A stretch of 15,040 nt of DNA from an uncultured Eubacteriales bacterium (lineage in GTDB: Bacteria; Bacillota; Clostridia; Lachnospirales; Lachnospiraceae). Below are positions 8,797-15,040 of this stretch, piece by piece. A program made the position numbers and the translations under genes. Numbering within the stretch: the stretch's first letter is position 1; every line of letters starts with the position of its first letter. Location: NCBI GenBank assembly GCA_900321525.1, contig ONWL01000125.1, positions 1 through 15,040 on the forward strand. The letters run 5' to 3'. The notes beneath the pieces were generated by a model, which made no database searches, was not told the origin of the DNA, and worked only from the letters and a program-made list of their open reading frames with translations.

Positions 8797-9499
8797 GGGA
8801 GAAATGGTGATCAATTGGGTCTGTCCGGATATTTTGTTTTCGGATATTCGGATGCCTGGTGTGGATGGGTTGTCTATGATTGCGGCACTGAAATCACAGC
8901 ATCCGGATATGGAGATTACCATATTGACCGGATTTCGGGATTTTGAATATGCCAGACAGGCCATTCGTCTGGGGGTGACCAGATATTTGTTGAAGCCTTC
9001 TAAAATGGACGAGCTGACAGAGGCCATTGAGGCAATGGTGGCACAGTTAGACCAAAGAACTGCTGTGAGAAAGAAAGCCCCAGTGGATGCAGTTCAATCG
9101 GAGCAACCAGAAACAGAACAGACAGAACCGCCACAGCCGGAAGAAGAATTACAGGAGTCTGCGGCGGGAAGCTTTATCGTGAACAATGCATTACAGTATA
9201 TTGCAGAAAATTATCGTGAGAAGTTGAAATTATCGGATGTGGCGGAACATGTGTATGTGAGCCAGTGGCATTTGAGTAAGCTGTTAAACCGCTATACAGA
9301 GAAGAGTTTTTCTGACATTTTAAATCATGTGCGCATTGAGAAAGCCAAGGAGTTGCTGGCAGATCTCTCTTTGCGGATCGGAGATATTGCCGAGCAGGTA
9401 GGCTTTCTCGATATGGCACATTTTTCCAGAGTGTTTAAAAAAATGACCGGACACTCTGCCAATGAATACAGAAATTTAATGCAGGGCAGAAAGCGGTAA
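8797..9499 (+). pseudogene. AraC-type response regulator, 5' end deleted and joined to the permease
   Basis: Partner of the YesM-type kinase: a receiver domain plus an AraC DNA-binding domain that would control the sugar genes. The retained receiver begins around CPDILFSDIRMPGVDGL, with the phospho-acceptor Asp codon at 8843-8845, and keeps the ITILTGF Thr and the YLLKP Lys. The first about 45 residues, including the acidic pair and the start codon, are missing. A Pro/Glu/Gln-rich linker leads to a complete AraC helix-turn-helix domain over the last about 105 residues (NALQYIAENYREKLKLSDVA to GHSANEYRNLM). No ribosome binding site or plausible start precedes it. It is open only as the downstream half of a permease chimera. 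Its stop lies inside the 3' end of nagA on the other strand, a 24-base tail-to-tail overlap. Confidence 0.87.
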
Positions 9500-10608
9500 C
9501 TGTACGCTGCCTTTGATGATCTGCCGGATGTCTAATGTCTGCTGATCCAACAGAAGCAGGTGTGCTTTTTTGCCCGGTTCCAGACTGCCGTACTGTCCAT
9601 CCATGCCAATGGAACGGCACGGTGTGATGGTGGCGGCTGTGACGGCATCTTCCAGTGGAATTCCCATAGACACAGCAGTGCGCATGCATTCATACAAGGG
9701 AGTGACACTGCCTGCCAGCGTGCCGTTTGCCAAAGTGGCGTATTGGCCATGGACGGTGACTTCTAGTCCTCCCAGTGTATATGTGCCATCCGGCTTGCCA
9801 GCAGCCCGCATACTGTCACTGATCAGGATGATGCGTCCGGCAAACAGACGAAAGGCAGCCCGTACCACCGGTGCGGAAATGTGAATGCCATCACAGATCA
9901 ACTCGGCAAAACAGTCTGCCTGGTCAAAGGCAGCACCGATCACGCCGCTGTCTCTACATGATTAGCACCTGCCTGTAAGGCAGCCATAGCGGTAGCATAG
10001 TTGGCTTCGGTATGGGCAATGGAAAATGCCACTTCGTCCTTACATTCTGCGATGCAGGCAATGGCACCGTCTCGTTCCGGTGCCAGAGAGATCAGTTTTA
10101 CCAGTCCCTTGGAATCAGAAAGAAAACGGCGTACCAGTGTACGATCCGGCTTTTGAATAAACGCTTCATTTTGCGCCCCTTTTTTTGCAGGGCTGATAAA
10201 AGGTCCTTCCATATGCACACCGATCAGGTCAGCCTGTTCCAGTGCAGGGTTGAGGTGTTGTTTGTCACGAAACGCAGCAGCTGTTTGACAAATGCTGCGC
10301 AGCTTGTCAGCGGAAAGGGTCATAGTCGCCGGACAGATAGACGTGACCCCGTGCTGCAGTTCAAAAGAAGCCAGATGTTCACAGGCCTCTAAAGAATCAT
10401 CACAGAAATCAAATCCGTCACAGCCATGAAAATGAATATCTGTCAAACCGGGGATCACATAACATCCTGTGGCATCTACCACAGTTTGATTGGTTGTATC
10501 TGCTGTGCCAGGCGGTAGTAAAGCCCCAATCAAATCTCCATCTGTGACCACATCCAGTTGTGCAAACTTTCCCTCTCCAGTAAACACAAGTCCATTTCGA
10601 ATTAACAT
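9476..10608 (-). pseudogene. nagA: N-acetylglucosamine-6-phosphate deacetylase, internal deletion with frameshift
   Basis: NagA removes acetate from GlcNAc 6-phosphate to give glucosamine 6-phosphate for NagB. The first part (from 10608) has PGLTDIHFHGCDGFDF with the HxH pair, VTSICPAT, HMEGPFISPAKKGAQNEAF with the metal-binding Glu, and SIAHTEANY with a metal-binding His. It reaches GANHV and then stops. Similarity resumes in another frame with RDSGVIGAAFD (about 9955) and continues with ELICDGIHISAP, ILISDSMRAAG (catalytic Asp) and PLYECMRTAV to TAA at 9476. The missing piece is the family's THLYNAMPPF segment, which supplies a metal-binding His and phosphosugar contacts. A loss of 37 bases restores a 390-codon gene. 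AAAGGAG stands about 12 bases before the start. It lies 60 bases after nagB in the same operon; that gap holds the palindrome AGGCAATTGCCT (10648-10659). Confidence 0.9.
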
Positions 10609-10668
10609 AGCGAATATTTACTCCTTTCAAAAAAGTCGGGATTAGAGAGGCAATTGCCTATCTACAAT

Positions 10669-11394
10669 TTATAAAAGTGACAGAGCCTCTTTGTCTGCCA
10701 CCAGTGTCACATCCGGATGTAATTGCAGCACAGAGGCAGGTACCTGAGGGGGAATCGGTCCAAAGAATGCCTGTTTCACGATTTCAGCTTTCTGTATGCC
10801 ATTGACGATCACCAGAATCTTGTGTGCCTGCATGATGGACTTGATGCCCATGGTGTATGCTTGTTTCGGAATTTCTTCTTCTGAGGAGAAGAAGCGGGAG
10901 TTGGCGTCGATGGTACTCTGGGTCAAATTGACGCAGTGGGTTTCCTTTTCAAAAGCGGCTCCCGGTTCATTGAATCCGATGTGTCCGTTTCGTCCCAGTC
11001 CCAATAATTGTAAATCAATGCCGCCGCAGTTTTTGATGATGGCGTTGTAATCGGCGCAGGCTTTTTCTGCATCCGCTTCCAGACCATCTGGTACATAGGT
11101 TCGTGATTTTTGAATGTTCACCCGGTCAAACAGATGATGGTTCATAAAATAACGGTAGCTTTGTGGATTGTCAGGAGAGAGTCCCTTGTATTCATCCAGA
11201 TTGATGGTGGTCACTTCTGAAAAATCCAAATCTCCCTTTTCATACCAGCGAACCAGCTGGTTATAGGTGCCAATAGGAGAAGAGCCAGTTGCCAGTCCCA
11301 GTACACAGTCTGGTTTGATGATGATCTGTGCAGAGATGATATTGGCAGCGATTCTACTCATCTGATAGTAATCTTCTGCTATTTTGATTTTCAT
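10669..11394 (-). CDS. nagB: Glucosamine-6-phosphate deaminase
   Basis: Converts glucosamine 6-phosphate to fructose 6-phosphate and ammonia in the cytoplasm, the last step of amino-sugar use. The 241-residue protein matches the usual bacterial length and carries LATGSSPIGTYN (34-45, phosphate binding), TINLDEYKGL with catalytic Asp67, and GRNGHIGFNEPGAAF with His138 and Glu143. Asn stands where some enzymes (E. coli numbering 141) have Asp, a variant I regard as ordinary in Firmicutes. The conserved AEIVKQAFFGPI and PASVLQLHPDVTLVAD follow. GGAGG six bases before the ATG supports the start. It is the first gene of a nagB-nagA operon with its own promoter (11433-11461), and it is intact although nagA is not. 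Confidence 0.96.
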   Translation of the reverse strand: MKIKIAEDYYQMSRIAANIISAQIIIKPDCVLGLATGSSPIGTYNQLVRWYEKGDLDFSEVTTINLDEYKGLSPDNPQSYRYFMNHHLFDRVNIQKSRTYVPDGLEADAEKACADYNAIIKNCGGIDLQLLGLGRNGHIGFNEPGAAFEKETHCVNLTQSTIDANSRFFSSEEEIPKQAYTMGIKSIMQAHKILVIVNGIQKAEIVKQAFFGPIPPQVPASVLQLHPDVTLVADKEALSLL

Positions 11395-11432
11395 AATATA
11401 CCTCCGTTTTGGTGGATTTGTACTTTGATTTT

Positions 11433-11461
11433 AGTGTAGCAGGGGTATTTTTGGAAAGCAA
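11433..11461 (-). promoter_or_regulatory. Candidate promoter of nagB-nagA
   Basis: On the minus strand TTGCTT (11461-11456), a 17-base spacer and TACACT (11438-11433) make a good sigma-A promoter. TGC directly before the -10 adds an extended -10 element. It reads towards nagB, whose ATG is about 40 bases downstream. No clear palindromic GntR/NagR-type operator was recognised around it. Confidence 0.55.
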
Positions 11462-11533
11462 GGTGTGAAGGTAAAGTGGACAAAACAGAGAAAAAGAAGA
11501 CAAAAAAGAACAAAAGAAAAATTGCAAAACTGT

Positions 11534-11561
11534 TTGTATTTTGTCTGTTTTTCAGTATAAT
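11534..11561 (+). promoter_or_regulatory. Candidate promoter of the ABC-F / phospholipase D operon
   Basis: TTGTAT (11534-11539), a 16-base spacer and a perfect TATAAT (11556-11561). A very A-rich tract (about 11480-11530) precedes it and could serve as an UP element. The predicted start is near 11568, giving a leader of about 130 bases before the ABC-F start. It diverges from the nagB promoter about 75 bases away. Confidence 0.6.
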
Positions 11562-11581
11562 GTACTGTATAAGTGAACGCC

Positions 11582-11653
11582 ATGGGTGTAGAACGGATAT
11601 ACCAGACTGTATCCATGGCATGTTGCCGCAACAGTCAGACGGCTGTTGGATAG
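11582..11653 (+). other. Possible leader ORF and hairpins ahead of the ABC-F gene
   Basis: A 23-codon ORF (ATG 11582, TAG 11651-11653) lies wholly in the ABC-F leader. A weak AAGTGAA stands just upstream of it. It overlaps several stems. GCCATGGGT (11579-11587) pairs with ATCCATGGC (11611-11619). TGTTG/CAACA (11621-11633) forms a small stem. CAACAG (11629-11634) with CTGTTG (11643-11648) is mutually exclusive with that stem. Competing stems over a leader ORF recall attenuation systems of some ABC-F resistance genes, but no T-run terminator is present. Coding status is unproven. Confidence 0.25.
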
Positions 11654-11696
11654 AAGTGTATCAAGAAGAAGGCAGATGCCTGTAAGGAAAGAGGAT

Positions 11697-13250
11697 ATGA
11701 TTTTAGAAGTACAGAATTTGACACATGGATTTGGGGATCGGGCGATTTTCAATCACGTTTCCTTTCGACTGTTGAAAGGAGAGCATATTGGGCTGATTGG
11801 TGCCAATGGAGAGGGAAAATCCACTTTTATGAATATCGTCACTGGAAAGTTGGTGCCAGACGAGGGGAAGGTGATTTGGGCAAAGAATGTCCGTGCCGGT
11901 TACCTGGATCAGCATACAGTATTAGAGCCGGGGATGACGGTAGGAGATGTGCTGCGCAGTGCCTTTTCCTATCTGTATGACATGGAAGCAGAGATGAATG
12001 ATATGTTTTTGCAGATGGGGGAAGCAGATGAGGAGGAAATGAATCGTCTGTTAGAAGAAACCGGTACCTATCAGGAGTTGTTAGAGCAGCATGATTTTTA
12101 TATCATTGATACCAAGGTAGAGGAAGTGGCCAGAGCGCTGGGTGTCATGGAACTGGGTCTGGATACAGATGTGACAGAATTAAGTGGTGGCCAGCGTACC
12201 AAAGTGCTGCTTGCCAGGTTGCTACTGGAGAAGCCGGATATTCTGCTGCTTGACGAGCCTACTAATTATCTGGATGCAGTGCATATTGAATGGCTGAAAC
12301 GGTATTTGCAGGATTATGAGAATGCGTTTATCTTGATTTCTCATGACATTCCATTTTTGAACAGTGTGGTCAATCTGATTTATCATATGGAAAATCAGGA
12401 GTTGAACCGGTATGTGGGAGACTATGATAAATTCCAGGAAGTCTATGAGATGAAGAAGGCTCAGTTAGAGGCGGCTTATAAGAGACAGCAAAAGGAGATA
12501 GAAGATCTGAAAGATTTTGTAGCTCGCAATAAGGCAAGAGTGGCCACTAGAAATATGGCCATGTCCAGACAGAAGAAACTAGACAAGATGGATGTGATCG
12601 AACTGGCGGCAGAAAAACCCAAGCCGGAGTTCCATTTTCAGAATGCCAGAGCAGCCGGCAAGGTCATTTTTGAGACAACAGATCTGGTCTTGGGGTATGA
12701 GGCAAACCATCCTTTATCCAAACCGATGAACCTGCGGATGGAACGGGGCGAGAAGATTGCCATTGTGGGAACCAACGGAATCGGAAAATCCACTTTTTTA
12801 AAAAGTCTGCTGGGATTGATTCCGACATTGTCCGGTCAGGTGCATCTGGGAGATTATCTGTATACAGGATATTTTGAGCAGGAGATGCCCCCTGGTGACA
12901 ATAGCTGCATTGAGGAAATCTGGCAGACATTTCCCTCTTACACCCAGTATGAGGTGCGCAGTGCGCTGGCAAAATGTGGTTTGACCACCAAACACATCGA
13001 AAGCAAGGTACGTGTATTAAGCGGTGGGGAACAGGCGAAAGTACGTCTGTGTAAACTGATCAATGTGGAAACGAATATACTGTTATTGGATGAGCCCACC
13101 AATCATCTGGATGTAGATGCCAAAGAAGAATTGAAACGGGCATTACAGGAATACAAAGGTGCCATTTTACTGGTTTGCCATGAACCGGAATTTTATGATG
13201 GTCTGGTGGATAAAGTATGGAATATGGAAGAATATTCTTTGCGCAGATGA
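11697..13250 (+). CDS. ABC-F family ATPase (ribosome-associated type)
   Basis: Soluble protein with two fused ATPase domains and no membrane segments. Family members bind the ribosomal E site and act in translation or antibiotic protection. From ATG 11697 it has 517 residues. Domain 1 has Walker A GANGEGKS (35-42), signature LSGGQ (162-166) and Walker B ILLLDEPTN (182-190). The charged, helical inter-domain linker is at about 245-305. Domain 2 has Walker A GTNGIGKS (358-365), signature LSGGE (441-445) and Walker B ILLLDEPTNHLD (461-472). The second switch reads VCHEPEF rather than the commoner SHDRxF. AAGGAAA six bases upstream favours this ATG over one at 11646, which would add 17 unconserved residues. 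The phospholipase D gene follows after 40 bases. Which ABC-F subgroup it is, and whether it gives drug resistance, cannot be told from motifs alone. Confidence 0.93.
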   Translation: MILEVQNLTHGFGDRAIFNHVSFRLLKGEHIGLIGANGEGKSTFMNIVTGKLVPDEGKVIWAKNVRAGYLDQHTVLEPGMTVGDVLRSAFSYLYDMEAEMNDMFLQMGEADEEEMNRLLEETGTYQELLEQHDFYIIDTKVEEVARALGVMELGLDTDVTELSGGQRTKVLLARLLLEKPDILLLDEPTNYLDAVHIEWLKRYLQDYENAFILISHDIPFLNSVVNLIYHMENQELNRYVGDYDKFQEVYEMKKAQLEAAYKRQQKEIEDLKDFVARNKARVATRNMAMSRQKKLDKMDVIELAAEKPKPEFHFQNARAAGKVIFETTDLVLGYEANHPLSKPMNLRMERGEKIAIVGTNGIGKSTFLKSLLGLIPTLSGQVHLGDYLYTGYFEQEMPPGDNSCIEEIWQTFPSYTQYEVRSALAKCGLTTKHIESKVRVLSGGEQAKVRLCKLINVETNILLLDEPTNHLDVDAKEELKRALQEYKGAILLVCHEPEFYDGLVDKVWNMEEYSLRR

Positions 13251-13290
13251 CAGTTTCAAAACTGTAGAAATTAGGAAAGAGATGGTATAC

Positions 13291-14841
13291 ATGAAGAAAT
13301 ACAAAGAATTGGCAACCAGAAGAATGATGATCACTGCATTGCTGATGTTATTACAGATTGGATGGTGGATCATTCTTCTTGTAAAACTCCAGGAGAGGCT
13401 TTCCTATATTTCCTTTGTCACCAGTGTATTGGGCGTGGTATTCGTACTGTATCTGGTGAATACAGACCATGAGCCTTCCGCATATAAGATGGGGTGGATC
13501 ATTATCATTATGCTGTTTCCGTTGTTTGGTGTGCCTCTTTATATGTTTTGCGGTGATAAGAGGCCCAGCAAAAAGCTGCGAGGTAAACTAAATATTTCTC
13601 AGAACAAGATACGAGATGTTTCAGCCCAAAAGCCAGAGGTACTGGATCACCTGCTGTCAGTGGACAGACGTGCAGGTGCCACTAGTCGGTTTATCTGGGA
13701 AGATGAGCATTTTCCGGTTCACGAGAACACAGAAGTGACCTATTATCCGGAAAGCCACCTGATCTATCGGGCCATGTTGGAGGCTATGGAGCAGGCAGAA
13801 CATTTCATCTTTCTGGAATTTTTCATCATTGAAGTTGGAGAAATGTGGAACCCTATGGTGGACATCTTGACTCGGAAAGCAAAGGAAGGGGTAGAAGTCA
13901 AGATCCTGTATGACGATATGGGGTCTGTCACATATTTGCCATTGAATTACAGAAAGAAATTAGAGTCCATTGATCCTCATATCAAATGTGAGTCCTTTAA
14001 TCACATTGGATTGATGTTTTCTATGGTGATGAATCATCGTGACCACAGAAAGATTCTGGTGATAGACGGACATACTGCTTTTACCGGCGGCATCAACCTG
14101 TCTGACCGCTATATTAATATCAATAGCCCCTTTGGATATTGGAAGGACACTGGCATTCGCTTGGTGGGGGATGCAGTGTATAACTATACAGAAATGTTTT
14201 TGGAAATGTGGACCAGCGTTCGTCCGGAAGAAGCTCCATCTGTGGATTTGAAAGAGTATATGCCTCATAGGTGGCATCCGGAACCATTTACCGGGCAGGG
14301 ATTTGTACAACCTTATGGAGATGATCCGCTAGATGACAATCCGTTGGCGGAAAACATTTATATTGATATGTTAGGGCAGGTCAAAGATTATGTATATATT
14401 TTCACTCCGTATCTGATCCTCAGCGATGAGCTGCGCAACAGCCTGATCATGGCGGCCAAGAGAGGGGTAGACGTGAAAATCGTCACACCGGGTATCCCGG
14501 ATAAGAAGACGGTGTATCAGGTTACTAGGTCCAACTATAGTGCCCTGCTTCAGGTGGGAATTGAAATTTATGAGTTTACACCGGGCTTTATTCATGCCAA
14601 AAGTATGGTTTGTGATGACAAAATGGCGATTGTCGGCACCATAAACTGGGACTTTCGAAGCCTTTTTCTCCATTTTGAATGTGCCAGCTGGTTTTACGGC
14701 TGTAAGGCAGTGCTGGATGTGAAACGGGATGTATTTGAGACCATTGGAAAGAGCAGAAAAATCGAACCGGGAGAATTCCGTCCTGGTTGGTGGAGAGGTT
14801 GTGTGAATTCGGTATTGCGTGTGTTTTCACCTTTAATGTAG
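13291..14841 (+). CDS. cls: Cardiolipin synthase-type phospholipase D protein
   Basis: Membrane enzyme that would join two phosphatidylglycerol molecules to cardiolipin and glycerol. From ATG 13291 it has 516 residues. Hydrophobic segments at about 12-33, 40-57 and 67-86 are followed by two phospholipase D domains. The first HKD motif is HRKILVIDGHTAFTGG (His252, Lys254, Asp259). The second is HAKSMVCDDKMAIVGTINWD (His435, Lys437, Asp442). FLEFFIIEVGEMW and FTPYLILSDELRNSL are typical of bacterial Cls. The ribosome binding site AGGAAAG is about 11 bases upstream; the in-frame ATG at 13282 is too close to it. It is probably co-transcribed with ABC-F and ends before the terminator at 14917. Length and motifs are complete. 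Another phospholipase D-type phosphatidyltransferase role is possible but less likely. Confidence 0.92.
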   Translation: MKKYKELATRRMMITALLMLLQIGWWIILLVKLQERLSYISFVTSVLGVVFVLYLVNTDHEPSAYKMGWIIIIMLFPLFGVPLYMFCGDKRPSKKLRGKLNISQNKIRDVSAQKPEVLDHLLSVDRRAGATSRFIWEDEHFPVHENTEVTYYPESHLIYRAMLEAMEQAEHFIFLEFFIIEVGEMWNPMVDILTRKAKEGVEVKILYDDMGSVTYLPLNYRKKLESIDPHIKCESFNHIGLMFSMVMNHRDHRKILVIDGHTAFTGGINLSDRYININSPFGYWKDTGIRLVGDAVYNYTEMFLEMWTSVRPEEAPSVDLKEYMPHRWHPEPFTGQGFVQPYGDDPLDDNPLAENIYIDMLGQVKDYVYIFTPYLILSDELRNSLIMAAKRGVDVKIVTPGIPDKKTVYQVTRSNYSALLQVGIEIYEFTPGFIHAKSMVCDDKMAIVGTINWDFRSLFLHFECASWFYGCKAVLDVKRDVFETIGKSRKIEPGEFRPGWWRGCVNSVLRVFSPLM

Positions 14842-14916
14842 CAATTATGTAGCGGTAGGTATGATCAAGAGCAGAGTTTTTGGAAAAATGGTGCGATACC
14901 GCAGAATGAAAGTATG

Positions 14917-14966
14917 AAAGCAGGCGCGGCACAATTCCTTTTTGGATTGTGCCGCACCTGCTTTTT
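14917..14966 (+). terminator. Intrinsic terminator after the phospholipase D gene, probably shared
   Basis: A long G/C-rich stem, AAAGCAGGCGCGGCACAAT against ATTGTGCCGCACCTGCTTT with one internal mismatch, closes over a short T-rich loop and is followed on the + strand by TTTTT (14962-14966). On the - strand the same stem is followed by a weaker T-rich tract, so it may also end the converging gene, whose stop codon abuts the right arm. Confidence 0.9.
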
Positions 14967-15040
14967 AGTGGAACAATGTCAGTCCATAGTGATATCCGTA
15001 CAGAAATGTGGCAATCACAGACATCAGAAACAGCGTGAAC
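14965..15040 (-). CDS. C-terminal tail of an unidentified membrane protein (partial)
   Basis: The last 24 codons of a minus-strand reading frame end at TAA (14967-14965) and run out of the window. They encode FTLFLMSVIATFLYGYHYG and a few more residues ending in His. The stretch is hydrophobic enough to be a final membrane helix. The stop codon lies at the edge of the shared terminator, a typical place for a gene end, which supports its being real. The family cannot be identified from so short a piece. Confidence 0.5.
   Translation of the reverse strand, partial: FTLFLMSVIATFLYGYHYGLTLFH

Noticed and set aside
8390..9499. A genuine membrane-bound permease/AraC regulator fusion protein
   Set aside because: The fusion lacks the last permease helix and the receiver's first strand and acidic pair, and its own frame has no start with a ribosome binding site.
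9484..9514. Weak hairpin (GGCAG/AGCG against CGCT/GCC, then TTT) as a bidirectional terminator between the regulator and nagA
   Set aside because: The stem is short and bulged with only three Ts, which is not enough to call.
11480..11530. A-rich tract as a repeat or small RNA
   Set aside because: It is simple A/G-rich promoter-upstream sequence with no repeat unit or stem.

Overview
The window looks like chromosomal DNA of a gut-type Clostridia, most likely Lachnospiraceae (Bacillota). This is inferred from moderate GC, strong GGAGG-type ribosome binding sites, the GH94/YesM-kinase/ABC-importer gene style, and resemblance of the proteins to Lachnospiraceae families. No database search was possible. 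No RNA gene, insertion sequence, phage gene or CRISPR array was seen.

Left part (1-9499, + strand) is a carbohydrate-use locus: a GH94 disaccharide phosphorylase (5' end outside the window), a phosphohexomutase, a YesM/LytS-type sensor histidine kinase, a sugar-binding lipoprotein, two ABC permeases, and an AraC-type response regulator. A near-consensus catabolite (cre) site and a promoter lie just before the binding protein. A strong hairpin separates the binding protein from the permeases. Middle part (9476-11394, - strand) is a nagB-nagA operon that runs tail to tail into the response regulator. Right part (11534-14841, + strand) is an ABC-F ATPase followed by a cardiolipin synthase-type phospholipase D protein. 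It ends in a strong, probably shared terminator, with the tail of a membrane-protein gene entering from the right on the - strand.

Read as a pathway, the importer would bring in a beta-linked disaccharide. GH94 would split it with phosphate, and the mutase would turn the sugar 1-phosphate into the 6-phosphate. If the sugar is N,N'-diacetylchitobiose, NagA and NagB would complete conversion to fructose 6-phosphate. The specificity is an inference from the nag neighbours; cellobiose cannot be excluded.

The most striking observation is that this locus is broken in at least five places. GH94 has an in-frame amber codon (268-270). The kinase has a frameshifting gap in its HAMP region (about 4819-4850). 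The second permease has a frameshifting gap (about 8424-8428). A larger deletion joins that permease to the response regulator (about 8791-8815). nagA has lost the stretch holding a metal-binding His (about 9953-9959). NagB, ABC-F, the phospholipase D protein, the mutase, the binding protein and permease 1 look intact. This is either clustered decay of a sugar-use island or a consensus/assembly artefact. I saw no convincing new biological system beyond this.
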